From Cronobacter turicensis z3032 (lineage in GTDB: Bacteria > Pseudomonadota > Gammaproteobacteria > Enterobacterales > Enterobacteriaceae): a stretch of DNA of 64,000 bases. The notes under the pieces were generated by a model. That model did no database searches. It saw nothing but the letters and a program-made list of their open reading frames with translations, and was not told the DNA's origin. The position numbers were made by a program, and so were the translations under genes. The stretch covers positions 3,910,074-3,974,073 of the forward strand of contig FN543093.2 in the NCBI GenBank assembly GCA_000027065.2. Reading direction: 5' to 3'. Positions 33,844 to 41,455 of this stretch are shown here, piece after piece (positions within the stretch are counted from its first letter, which is position 1; each line of letters opens with the position of its first letter).

Positions 33844-35493
33844 TCAGCCGCGCCAGGCTTTATAACGGTTAATTAAGCCGTTGGTCGAGCTGTCATGGCT
33901 GTCGACCGATTTATCATCGCCCAGCTCCGGCAGGATGCGGTTAGCGAGCTGTTTGCCCAGCTCCACGCCCCACTGGTCGAAAGTGAAGATATTCAGAATC
34001 GCGCCCTGGGTGAAAATTTTGTGCTCATAGAGCGCAATCAGCGCGCCCAGGCTGAACGGGGTAATTTCACGCAGCAGGATGGAGTTGGTCGGGCGGTTGC
34101 CTTCAAACACTTTGAACGGCACCACGTTTTCCAGCTGTGCCGGATCTTTACCCTGGTCGCGGAACTCTTGCTCTACGACCTCACGGGATTTACCGAACGC
34201 CAGCGCTTCGGTCTGGGCGAAGAAGTTAGAAAGCAGCTTCGGATGATGATCTGACAGCGGGTTATGCGTGATGGCCGGCGCGATGAAATCGCACGGAACC
34301 AGTTTGGTGCCCTGGTGGATCAACTGATAGAACGCGTGCTGGCCGTTGGTGCCCGGTTCGCCCCAGATAATCGGGCCAGTCTGGTAATCCACGGCGTTGC
34401 CGTCACGGTCAACGTACTTGCCGTTGGATTCCATGTTGCCCTGCTGGAAGTACGCCGCGAAGCGGTGCATGTACTGGTCGTACGGCAGAATCGCTTCGGT
34501 TTCCGCACCAAAGAAGTTGTTGTACCAGATGCCAATCAGCGCCAGCAGCACCGGCAGGTTTTTCTCAAACGGCGTGGTGGAGAAGTGTTTGTCCATCTCG
34601 TGCGCGCCGGAGAGCAGCTCGACAAAGTTGTCGTAACCCACGGACAGGATGATAGAGAGACCAATCGCCGACCACAGGGAGTAACGGCCGCCGACCCAGT
34701 CCCAGAACTCAAACATGTTCGCCGTATCGATGCCGAAGTCGCCAACCGCCTTCGCGTTGGTGGAGAGCGCCGCGAAGTGCTTCGCTACGTGCTTTTCGTC
34801 ACCGGCGGTTTTCAGGAACCAGTCGCGCGCGCTGTGGGCGTTGGTCATGGTTTCCTGGGTGGTAAAGGTTTTGGACGCCACCAGGAACAGGGTGCTTTCC
34901 GGGTTCACCTTTTTCAGCACTTCGGCGATGTGGGTGCCATCGACGTTGGAGACAAAGTGCATGTTGAGGTGGTTTTTGTACGGGCGCAGGGCTTCGGTCA
35001 CCATGAACGGGCCAAGATCAGAGCCGCCGATACCGATGTTCACCACGTCAGTAATAGGCTTGCCGGTGTAGCCTTTCCACTCGCCGGAGATGATGGCTTC
35101 GGAGAATTTTTTCATCTTCTCCAGCACGGCGTTCACTTCCGGCATCACATCTTTGCCGTCAACCAGAATCGGCGTATTGCTGCGGTTGCGCAGCGCCACG
35201 TGCAGAACGGCGCGGTCTTCGGTGCGGTTGATTTTTTCACCGGAGAACATGGATTTAATGGCGCCCGCCAGATCGGTCTCTTTCGCGAGATCCAGCAGTT
35301 TGCTGAGCGTTTCTTCCGTGATGCGGTTTTTGGAGTAGTCCACCAGCATCTGATCGTTGAAGGTGGCGGAGAATTTACCGAAGCGGTCAGCGTCTTTGGC
35401 GAAGAGGTCTGCGAGGGTAACCTCTTTCATCGCGTCGAAGTGATTTTGTAGTGCCTGCCAGGCAGAAGTCTGCGTTGGGTTGATGTTTTTCAT
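33844..35493 (-). CDS. pgi: Glucose-6-phosphate isomerase
   Basis: A 549-residue cytosolic enzyme interconverting glucose-6-P and fructose-6-P, E. coli length. Signature regions: VVNIGIGGSDLGPFM (~150-164), DWVGGRYSLWSAIGL (~270-284), and near the C-terminus FDQWGVELGKQLANRILPEL with the catalytic Lys region. Catalytic Glu and His appear in PGTNGQHAFYQLIHQG. A probable -10 (TACAAT on the minus strand, near 35533) precedes the gene. It is divergent from lysC, as in E. coli. Confidence 0.97.
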   Translation of the reverse strand: MKNINPTQTSAWQALQNHFDAMKEVTLADLFAKDADRFGKFSATFNDQMLVDYSKNRITEETLSKLLDLAKETDLAGAIKSMFSGEKINRTEDRAVLHVALRNRSNTPILVDGKDVMPEVNAVLEKMKKFSEAIISGEWKGYTGKPITDVVNIGIGGSDLGPFMVTEALRPYKNHLNMHFVSNVDGTHIAEVLKKVNPESTLFLVASKTFTTQETMTNAHSARDWFLKTAGDEKHVAKHFAALSTNAKAVGDFGIDTANMFEFWDWVGGRYSLWSAIGLSIILSVGYDNFVELLSGAHEMDKHFSTTPFEKNLPVLLALIGIWYNNFFGAETEAILPYDQYMHRFAAYFQQGNMESNGKYVDRDGNAVDYQTGPIIWGEPGTNGQHAFYQLIHQGTKLVPCDFIAPAITHNPLSDHHPKLLSNFFAQTEALAFGKSREVVEQEFRDQGKDPAQLENVVPFKVFEGNRPTNSILLREITPFSLGALIALYEHKIFTQGAILNIFTFDQWGVELGKQLANRILPELGDDKSVDSHDSSTNGLINRYKAWRG

Positions 35494-35715
35494 AGCAATA
35501 CTCTTGTGATTTGAGAATTGTGACTGCGGTCGATTGTAGCGCCAGTCACTGAAATTGTGATGATTTTTATCATAAGGCCGGACGCCAGCCTCCCCGGCGA
35601 CAAAAGAAAAGTATAGTCGTTATAAGTTATTTTCCTGGCAGCCTGCGTAATATGAAAAATCCCCATGACCGTATCGTTGACAATCCCCCGGCCAACCCTT
35701 TATTTATGAATAAGT
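35494..35715. other. pgi upstream region, no gene seen
   Basis: It contains the pgi promoter on the minus strand and, on the plus strand, a good -35 hexamer TTGACA (35677-35682) with a weak TATTTA 18 bases on (35701-35706). A 44-codon frame starting at 35652 runs through the terminator-like hairpin that follows and lacks a ribosome site, so it is not called as a gene. Confidence 0.4.
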
Positions 35716-35757
35716 ACCGGCCCGACGCGCCCTGCGCACGCCTGGCCGGTCTTTTTT
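35716..35757 (+). terminator. Orphan intrinsic terminator upstream of lysC
   Basis: ACCGGCC (35716-35722) pairs perfectly with GGCCGGT (35744-35750) and is followed by CTTTTTT. Inner G/C-rich bases can extend the structure. It points in the plus direction, but no plus-strand gene lies upstream, because pgi reads away. It may end a short unannotated transcript. Confidence 0.65.
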
Positions 35758-35923
35758 CCGCGGTTTCAGCAAACGTTCACGCAACCTGAAGCCGCCGGTA
35801 ACGCCCGCTTTTTGTTTTGCGCGTTGCGGCGATAAGGCAATAGCACGGCGTCAGCGTTTTTCAGAGGAGTTCGGGGTGTGGCGAGCGCAACCAACGCCGT
35901 CACAGCCTGAAACAGGAAAGTAC

Positions 35924-36049
35924 GATTTTCAAACGGTGTGGGGTTACGCGAAGGCGGCGACGCAGCGAATCCCAGGAGCATACAAGAGTATGTGACTGGG
36001 GTAAGCGAGGAAAGCCAACACACGCGTAGCCACAAACAGGAAGAAAATC
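35924..36049. repeat. ERIC-like element, copy 1
   Basis: About 126 bp bounded by GATTTTC (35924-35930) and GAAAATC (36043-36049) inverted ends. The core reads GCGAATCCCAGGAGCATAC then AAGAGTATGTGACTGGGGT, matching the ERIC core in its AATCCC-AGGAGC and GTGACTGGGG blocks but with one C missing and different outer arms. Confidence 0.78.
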
Positions 36050-36119
36050 TTTGTTTTCCAACATAGTTCGGGGTGTGGCAAGGCGGTAAGCGAGCGAATC
36101 CCGAGCAGAACATAAACAC

Positions 36120-36246
36120 GATTTTCAAACGGTTTGGGGTTACGCGAAGGCGGCGACGCAGCGAATCCCCAGGAGCATACAAAAGTATGTGACTGGGGTG
36201 AGCGAGGAAAGCCAACACACGCGTAGCCACAAACAGGAAGAAAATC
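36120..36246. repeat. ERIC-like element, copy 2
   Basis: 127 bp bounded by GATTTTC and GAAAATC. The core GCGAATCCCCAGGAGCATAC with GTATGTGACTGGGGTGAGCG is closer to the ERIC consensus than copy 1. Its right end is four bases from the riboswitch aptamer, so the lysC promoter must lie in it or before it. Confidence 0.8.
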
Positions 36247-36550
36247 AAAGGAAGAGGCGCGTCGGCCAGGTAACGTGTGCGAGGAACCCGTCCCACGACC
36301 ACACGTGAGGGGGAACGACGCCGAGGTGGCGTGCTGTCTGGTAAGGCGCGTCATCGGCTGCAGGGGCTGAATCCCCTGGGCTGTCACCCGAAACGACGGC
36401 AGTCGAACGTTTCGCAAGGTGGAGCGCTTCTGGGTGTATCGTAACGTTGGTGTTGTCCTCCTGCGTCCGCCCCTTTACTGCGCTTTCCTTGTGCCCAGGC
36501 TGAACAGATTCCGCCATACATGATGAATGGCGCCCTGACACGAGGTTGTT
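36247..36550 (+). ncRNA. Lysine riboswitch and lysC leader
   Basis: Aptamer about 36247-36434, expression platform to the lysC start. Conserved L-box segments are in order: AGAGGCGCG (36254-36262), GTAACGTGTGCGAGGAACC, GGGGGAACGACGCCGAGGTGG, TCATCGGCTGCAGGGGCTGA, ATCCCCTGGGCTGTCACCCG, and AACGTTTCGCAAGGTGGAGCG. The P1 3' strand CTTCTGGG (36427-36434) finds only GGAAG plus one G-U pair opposite, a shorter P1 than in E. coli. A small hairpin CGCCAT/ATGGCG (about 36512-36532) and the ACGAGG ribosome site follow. In E. coli lysine binding blocks lysC translation and exposes RNase E sites. Confidence 0.92.
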
Positions 36551-37903
36551 ATGACAGATTCTTTAGTGGTCGCTAAATTTGGCGGCACCAGCGTGGCGGA
36601 TTTCGACGCCATGAACCGCAGCGCCGATGTCGTCCTGGACGACGGCCACGTCCGTCTGGTGGTGCTTTCCGCTTCCGCCGGGATCACTAATCTACTGGTG
36701 GCGCTGGCAGAAGGCCCCGAAGCGACCGAGCGTTTTGTAAAGCTCGACGCTATCCGCAAAATTCAGTACGACATCCTGGAGCGCCTGCAAAACCCGACGG
36801 TGATCCGCGAAGAAATCGACCGTCTGCTGGAAAACATCGGCACGCTTTCAGAAGCCGCGTCGCTTGCGACCTCAACCGCGCTCACCGACGAGCTGGTCAG
36901 CCACGGCGAACTGATGTCCACCCTGCTGTTTGTCGAGATCCTGCGCGAGCGCGGCGTAGACGCGCGCTGGTTTGACGTGCGTAAAGTGATGCGCACTAGC
37001 GACCGCTTCGGCCGCGCCGAGCCGGATGTCGCGGCGCTTGCCGAACTCTGCACACAGCAGCTCGCGCCGCGTCTGGCGGAAGGGCTTGTTATCACGCAGG
37101 GGTTTATCGGCAGCGAAGCCAAAGGGCGCACCACCACGCTTGGCCGCGGCGGCAGCGACTATACCGCCGCCCTGCTCGCCGAGGCGCTGAAAGCGCGCCG
37201 CGTGGATATCTGGACGGATGTGCCGGGCATCTACACCACCGATCCGCGCGTGGTGCCCGCCGCGAAACGCATTGATGAAATCGCGTTTGAAGAAGCCGCC
37301 GAGATGGCGACATTCGGCGCGAAAGTGCTGCACCCGGCGACGCTGCTGCCTGCGGTGCGCAGCGACATCCCGGTGTTTGTCGGCTCCAGTAAAGATCCGA
37401 AAGCGGGCGGCACGCTGGTGTGCAACAAAACCACCAACCCGCCGCTGTTTCGCGCGCTGGCGCTGCGCCGTAAGCAGACGCTGCTGACGCTCCACAGCCT
37501 GAACATGCTGCACTCGCGCGGTTTCCTCGCGGAAGTGTTCAGCATCCTGGCGCGGCATAATATTTCGGTCGATCTGATCACCACCTCGGAAGTGAGCGTG
37601 GCGCTGACGCTCGACACCACCGGCTCAACCTCGACCGGCGACACGCTGCTCACTCAGGCGCTGTTGACCGAGCTTTCCTCACTCTGCCGCGTGGAGGTGG
37701 AAGAAAACCTGGCGCTGGTGGCGCTGATTGGCAACAACCTCTCTAAAGCCTGCGGCGTCGGCAAAGAGGTGTTTGGCGTGCTGGAGCCGTTTAATATCCG
37801 CATGATTTGCTACGGCGCGTCGAGCTATAACCTCTGCTTCCTGGTGCCGGGCAACGATGCCGAACAGGTCGTCCAGAAGCTGCACCAGAATCTTTTTGAG
37901 TAA
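36551..37903 (+). CDS. lysC: Lysine-sensitive aspartokinase III
   Basis: A 450-residue kinase for L-aspartate, committing step of lysine, threonine and methionine synthesis. The catalytic domain starts VVAKFGGTSVADFDAM (K8 region) and includes RGGSDYTAALLAEAL (~197-211) and VDIWTDVPGIYTTDPR. C-terminal ACT domains (from ~300; VFSILARHNISVDLITTSE and later VFGVLEPFNIRMICYG) bind lysine for feedback inhibition. Expression is controlled by the riboswitch directly upstream. Confidence 0.97.
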   Translation: MTDSLVVAKFGGTSVADFDAMNRSADVVLDDGHVRLVVLSASAGITNLLVALAEGPEATERFVKLDAIRKIQYDILERLQNPTVIREEIDRLLENIGTLSEAASLATSTALTDELVSHGELMSTLLFVEILRERGVDARWFDVRKVMRTSDRFGRAEPDVAALAELCTQQLAPRLAEGLVITQGFIGSEAKGRTTTLGRGGSDYTAALLAEALKARRVDIWTDVPGIYTTDPRVVPAAKRIDEIAFEEAAEMATFGAKVLHPATLLPAVRSDIPVFVGSSKDPKAGGTLVCNKTTNPPLFRALALRRKQTLLTLHSLNMLHSRGFLAEVFSILARHNISVDLITTSEVSVALTLDTTGSTSTGDTLLTQALLTELSSLCRVEVEENLALVALIGNNLSKACGVGKEVFGVLEPFNIRMICYGASSYNLCFLVPGNDAEQVVQKLHQNLFE

Positions 37904-37904
37904 G

Positions 37905-37934
37905 TAAAAAAATGGCCTGACATTGTCAGGCCAT
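37905..37934 (-). terminator. Terminator shared by the convergent lysC and rlaP ends
   Basis: A perfect 10-bp stem ATGGCCTGAC/GTCAGGCCAT (37912-37921 with 37925-37934). On the minus strand it is followed by TTTTTTTAC, a strong terminator for the rlaP operon. It overlaps the rlaP stop codon (37926-37928). Confidence 0.88.
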
Positions 37935-38711
37935 CACCGTGTCATAAAGCAGCTTATCTAACAGACTCGCCTGCGCTTGTTCGCTGTGCGGCAGCTCAGG
38001 CGGGGTTTCGCCGCGCGCCAGTTCTGCGGCGATAAACGCGTGTATCCGCGGCATCGCCGCGCCATACTCAGCCTCGCCCGCACGCTGCTTTCTCGCCAAC
38101 AGTACGTCGATTTCTTCCCGCAGCAGCGGATCGCTCACCGTGCCATCCAGGAGCGTGCGAAAGCGCATCGGCGGCGCGCCCTTACCGGCTTCTACCCAGC
38201 GCACCGCAAGCAGCGGGCGCAGCACGTAGAAATATTTCTTCAGCCGCACCGTCTCGCCCTGCAAATAACTGTGAAAGTTTTTGCGGGCCATTGAGTAGTA
38301 GTGCCAGCGCGCCCGCTCGGCCGAGAACCAGAGCGGCACCTGATCGCGCAGCGCGCTGAGGGTAGTCTCATCCTGCCGGTAGACTATCGGCGAATCGAGC
38401 CACTCGATAAGCGTCGGGTTCGCCCGTTTGAGCAGCCCGAGCGCTTTGCGCCACTCCCAGCCGCAGACGTCGAGCGTGTCGTCGATGGGCAGTTCGATAA
38501 CATCGCGCGGCGCATCGACCCGTAAATACCACTCCGGCGGATGCACATAGAGAAAGCGCACGTCGTAGTCGCTGTCCGGCGAGGCAAAGCCCCAGCCCCG
38601 GCTCCCCGATTCGCAGGCGTAAAGCACCTTCACGCCATACTTTTTTTCTACCTCGTTTAACACCTGCCGCACGCGCTCGCGCATGGCGGCGTCCACACCG
38701 TTCAGTTCCAT
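37926..38711 (-). CDS. rlaP: RlaP-type nucleotidyltransferase (RNA-ligase-associated)
   Basis: A 261-residue DNA-polymerase-beta-like nucleotidyltransferase. The catalytic pattern GSRGWGFASPDSDYDVRFLY (~residues 36-55) is the GS…DxD motif with the metal-binding Asp pair. A C-terminal helical domain (RKNFHSYLQGETVRLKKYFYVLRPLLAVRW) is typical of the family found next to RtcB ligases. It probably adds nucleotides to or modifies RNA ends during repair; the biochemical activity is not established here. ATG at 38711 has AAGGGT well spaced; ATG at 38726, overlapping the rtcB stop, is the alternative. Last gene of slipin-rtcB-rlaP. Confidence 0.78.
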   Translation of the reverse strand: MELNGVDAAMRERVRQVLNEVEKKYGVKVLYACESGSRGWGFASPDSDYDVRFLYVHPPEWYLRVDAPRDVIELPIDDTLDVCGWEWRKALGLLKRANPTLIEWLDSPIVYRQDETTLSALRDQVPLWFSAERARWHYYSMARKNFHSYLQGETVRLKKYFYVLRPLLAVRWVEAGKGAPPMRFRTLLDGTVSDPLLREEIDVLLARKQRAGEAEYGAAMPRIHAFIAAELARGETPPELPHSEQAQASLLDKLLYDTVMA

Positions 38712-38725
38712 GTTGTTACCCTTCA

Positions 38726-39952
38726 TTATCCTTTAACGCACACCACCTGACGCAGCGTATGCACGATCTCCACCAGCGACGATTGCGCGGCCATGACGGC
38801 CTCGATGTCTTTATACGCCATCGGGATCTCATCGATCACCTCGCTGTCTTTACGGCACTCAACGTGCGCCGTCGCGCGAATTTGATCTTCCACCGTGAAG
38901 CGTTTTTTCGCCGCGGTACGGCTCATGGCGCGCCCTGCGCCGTGGCTGCATGAACAGAAGCTCTCTTCGTTACCCAGCCCGCGCACAATAAAGCTTTTAG
39001 CGCCCATGGAGCCTGGAATGATCCCCATCTGGCCTTTCTGCGCCGATACCGCCCCTTTGCGCGTCACCAGGATCTCTTCGCCAAAGTGCGTCTCTTTCTG
39101 CACATAGTTATGGTGGCAGTTCACGGCCTCCTGCTGCGTCATAAACGGCTTTGTAATGATCGCGGAAAGCGCCGCCAGCACGCGGTTCATAATCACCTCA
39201 CGGTTCTGGCGCGCGAAATCCTGCGCCCATTCCACAGCCTCGATGTAATCGGCGTAGTGCTTGCTGCCTTCTTCAAAATAGGCGAGATCGCGGTCCGGCA
39301 GATTCGCGATATGTCGCTGCATATCTTTCTGGGCAAGCCCGATGAAATGGGTGCCGATGGCGTTACCCACGCCGCGCGATCCGCTGTGCAGCATTACCCA
39401 GACGCGCTCCTGCTCATCAAGGCAGATCTCGATAAAGTGGTTACCCGTACCGAGCGTTCCCAGATGCTGATGATTATTGGTCTTCAACAGGTTGGGATAT
39501 TTATCCGTCAGACGCTTAAAGCGCGATGCAAGCGGCGCCCAGTGATGATCGACATCCTGCGGCGTGTTCGACCATGCGCCTTTATCACGCTGGCCGCGCC
39601 CTGTGGTACGCCCGTGCGGGACAGCCTGTTCGATGGCGCTGCGCAGCCCGCTCAGGTTATCCGGCAGATCGCGCGCCACCAGCGACGTGCGCACCGCGAT
39701 CATCCCGCAGCCGATATCCACACCCACCGCCGCCGGGATAATCGCCCCTTTGGTCGGGATCACACTGCCGATGGTCGAGCCTTTACCCAGATGCACATCC
39801 GGCATTACCGCGAGATGTTTAAAAATAAAAGGCATTTTCGCCGTTTTCAGCAGTTGCTCACGCGCTTCCGGCTCTACCGGCACGCCGTGGGTCCACATTT
39901 TTACCGGCGCGCCGTTAGCCTGCGCCAGCGTCTGATAGTGATTATCTTGCAT
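38726..39952 (-). CDS. rtcB: RNA-splicing ligase RtcB
   Basis: A 408-residue GTP/Mn-dependent RNA ligase joining 2',3'-cyclic-phosphate or 3'-phosphate ends to 5'-OH ends. Metal site GVDIGCGM (~72-79), second site NHQHLGTLGTGNHFIEI (~160-176), HSGSRGVG, NCHHNYVQ and the guanylylated His in CSCSHGAGRAMSRT (~335). The C-terminus TLRQVVCVKG is as in E. coli. The ATG at 39952 has AAAGGGG seven bases upstream; ATG 39958 forms ATGA with the slipin stop. No rtcA (RNA cyclase) follows, unlike E. coli. Confidence 0.95.
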   Translation of the reverse strand: MQDNHYQTLAQANGAPVKMWTHGVPVEPEAREQLLKTAKMPFIFKHLAVMPDVHLGKGSTIGSVIPTKGAIIPAAVGVDIGCGMIAVRTSLVARDLPDNLSGLRSAIEQAVPHGRTTGRGQRDKGAWSNTPQDVDHHWAPLASRFKRLTDKYPNLLKTNNHQHLGTLGTGNHFIEICLDEQERVWVMLHSGSRGVGNAIGTHFIGLAQKDMQRHIANLPDRDLAYFEEGSKHYADYIEAVEWAQDFARQNREVIMNRVLAALSAIITKPFMTQQEAVNCHHNYVQKETHFGEEILVTRKGAVSAQKGQMGIIPGSMGAKSFIVRGLGNEESFCSCSHGAGRAMSRTAAKKRFTVEDQIRATAHVECRKDSEVIDEIPMAYKDIEAVMAAQSSLVEIVHTLRQVVCVKG

Positions 39953-39954
39953 TG

Positions 39955-41088
39955 TCATACCCCTTTAATCTGTACCAGCCCCTGCAGCACCTGATCCAGG
40001 CCGCCGAATACGGAGATCTTATCGATACGCTCCGCCACTTTTTCCAGGGTTTCGAGCTCTTTCAGTCGCAGCGCGACCGGGTTGTTTTCCATCACTTTCG
40101 CGGTGTTCAGCAGCGAACGGGTCGCGGCGGTCTCTTCACGACGGCGGATAACATTGGCCTGCGCGGATTTCTCCGCTTCCACCAGCCGCGACAAAATCGT
40201 TTTCATGTCGCCCGGCAGCACGATGTCTTTCACGCCGGTCGAGGCCACTTCGATACCAAACGGCGCCATGCGTGCGATGACCTGCGCGCCCACCACGTCG
40301 TCGATAACCTGTTTATTTTCCAGCAGCTCATCGAGCGTGCGGGTGCCGACCGCCTCGCGCAGCGCAAACTGCAGCTCGCGGTATAAATGCTCCAGCGGTT
40401 TGGTGAGCTGGCTGTAGGCCTGCAATACCTCCTGGTAGCGCCAGTTGGCCCCCAGATTAATGCGCAGGTTCACTTTATCTTTGGTCAGGATCTCCTGACC
40501 GGACACTTCCATCGCCTGAAGGCGCGTATCGATGACTTCCGCCTCCACCAGATGGTTGATTTTCCAGTACGCGCTTAAGCCTGGCGGCAGCAGCGGCTGG
40601 GTGACGCCGTCGATTTTCAGCACGCCCACGTGCCAGGCGGGCACATTGACGGTCAGGATGGCGTCGCGCCCTTTTACCGCCGCATCGCGGCCGCGCGGTT
40701 GCAGCACCGCGGTCATTATCTCCGTCGGCACATGCACGTCGCCGGTATCCAGATGCACGGCACGCAGGCTGTCGCCGTCGCGCCAGAAGAGACGGCGCGC
40801 GCCTGGCGGAATAATTTCCACCAGCACGTTATTGCGCCACAGCGCCGCGGTTTCGTTATCGGCGGTATCGACCGCCAGGCAATACGTCTCTACCCATTCT
40901 GGCTGAAAACGGCGCAGATAGTCGGCCAGTTCAGGCGCCACGTCGCCGCTGTTCATCTCCACCAGCGTCACGTCCGGTTTGTTAAACCACGGCAGGCGAT
41001 GCTCGCCCGCTTCCAGCACCTGATAAAAATCGCCCTGTTTTGCCAGTAAACCCAGCTGGCCCTTACGAATCGTCACTTTGTTATTCAT
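39955..41088 (-). CDS. Slipin/SPFH-domain protein of the RtcB operon
   Basis: A 377-residue stomatin/prohibitin-like (SPFH, band-7) protein. It lacks the usual N-terminal membrane hairpin, starting MNNKVTIRKGQLGLLAKQGD. An N-terminal beta domain (1-~130) precedes the SPFH domain (~150-290: VNVPAWHVGVLKIDG, LQAMEVSGQEILTKDKVNL, FALREAVGTRTLDELL). The C-terminal part (IRRREETAATRSLLNTAKVMENNP) is a coiled coil suited to oligomer rings. In other bacteria such slipins are linked to RtcB operons; the role is unknown, perhaps scaffolding RNA repair. First gene of the operon, with AAGGG before the ATG. Confidence 0.85.
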   Translation of the reverse strand: MNNKVTIRKGQLGLLAKQGDFYQVLEAGEHRLPWFNKPDVTLVEMNSGDVAPELADYLRRFQPEWVETYCLAVDTADNETAALWRNNVLVEIIPPGARRLFWRDGDSLRAVHLDTGDVHVPTEIMTAVLQPRGRDAAVKGRDAILTVNVPAWHVGVLKIDGVTQPLLPPGLSAYWKINHLVEAEVIDTRLQAMEVSGQEILTKDKVNLRINLGANWRYQEVLQAYSQLTKPLEHLYRELQFALREAVGTRTLDELLENKQVIDDVVGAQVIARMAPFGIEVASTGVKDIVLPGDMKTILSRLVEAEKSAQANVIRRREETAATRSLLNTAKVMENNPVALRLKELETLEKVAERIDKISVFGGLDQVLQGLVQIKGV

Positions 41089-41402
41089 TTTTTTCCCTTA
41101 CTGTTGTGGCTGACGCGAATAACGGCGCGAAGCGGGAGGGGGAAGCAACCTCTGTTCCGGTCTTTTCTGCCTGCCGCCCGGCGCCGTTACCGGCGTCAGT
41201 GTGTGGCGGTCGCTAACGACTCAACCGCCGGGGTACTGCTTCTAATGCTTCTCTGGAAGGAGAACGAAAATTCAGGAGTCGAACCTGATAAAACCGACAG
41301 TTTTCCGCGTCATTGCACTGGCGGAACGCCCCCTGGATAACGTGTTACCGTTCCTGGTGCGCCGGCGGGGTCATAAGCCCCTGCATCTCCAGCGTGCTGA
41401 CA
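41089..41402 (-). ncRNA. Structured ~310-nt leader of the RNA-repair operon
   Basis: No coding frame of note. From the predicted sigma-54 start (~41402) the RNA can form, in order: a GGGG/CCCC hairpin (41367-41381), a stem CGTTCC/GGAACG (41349-41354 with 41323-41328) enclosing GTAAC/GTTAT, the tRNA-like element at 41265-41307, GTCG/CGAC and GGCGG/CCGCC hairpins near 41200-41230, and GCCG-GTAA-CGGC near 41180. TCTCC and CTGGAGA segments (41386-41392 against about 41253-41262) could close the 5' half. The folding is drawn by eye. Confidence 0.5.
41265..41307 (-). ncRNA. tRNA T-arm mimic in the slipin-rtcB-rlaP leader
   Basis: The minus strand at 41272-41288 reads TCAGGTTCGACTCCTGA: a perfect 5-bp stem with a 7-base TTCGACT loop, identical to a canonical tRNA T-arm (GG-TTCGANT-CC). 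Next to it, CGGAAA (5' side, 41302-41307) and TTTTCG (3' side, 41265-41270) can form an acceptor-like stem with one G-U pair. Between them CTGTCGG supplies a GG-containing segment like a D-loop. There is no anticodon arm and no CCA end, so it is not a functional tRNA. It resembles the tRNA-like module of bacterial Y RNAs in concept; identity is unproven. Confidence 0.55.
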
Positions 41403-41412
41403 GCGTAATAAT

Positions 41413-41428
41413 TGCCAGAAGCGTGCCA
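41413..41428 (-). promoter_or_regulatory. Sigma-54 promoter of the RNA-repair operon
   Basis: The minus strand reads TGGCACGCTTCTGGCA: -24 box TGGCACG is perfect, -12 box TGGCA differs from TTGCA by one base, and the spacing GG-N10-GC is exact. The divergent gene encodes the sigma-54 activator RtcR. Confidence 0.88.
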
Positions 41429-41455
41429 GTTTCGCTTAAGGGAAAAATAAATTTT

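Larger units (their letters stand above)
35869..36246. repeat. Tandem ~197-bp duplication upstream of lysC
   Basis: Unit 1 begins with GTTCGGGGTGTGG at 35869 and unit 2 with the same sequence at 36066, a period of 197 bp. Each unit has a variable first part and a nearly identical last ~127 bp containing an ERIC-like palindrome. Unit 2 ends at 36246, directly against the lysine riboswitch. The last parts differ at only a few positions, so the duplication appears recent. Confidence 0.85.

Noticed and set aside
34264..35451. A 395-codon frame opposite pgi, and similar long frames opposite metH (48262-49677), malE (24413-25768) and aceA (54191-55285)
   Set aside because: All are shadows of well-recognised genes caused by codon bias; compositions are unlike real proteins.
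35652..35786. A 44-codon plus-strand frame beginning MKNPHDRIVDNPP
   Set aside because: No Shine-Dalgarno sequence and the frame runs through a terminator hairpin (35716-35757). It is more likely chance.
41265..41307. A true tRNA gene in the slipin leader
   Set aside because: Only a T-arm and a short acceptor-like stem can be drawn; anticodon arm and 3' CCA are absent, so it was called a tRNA-like element.
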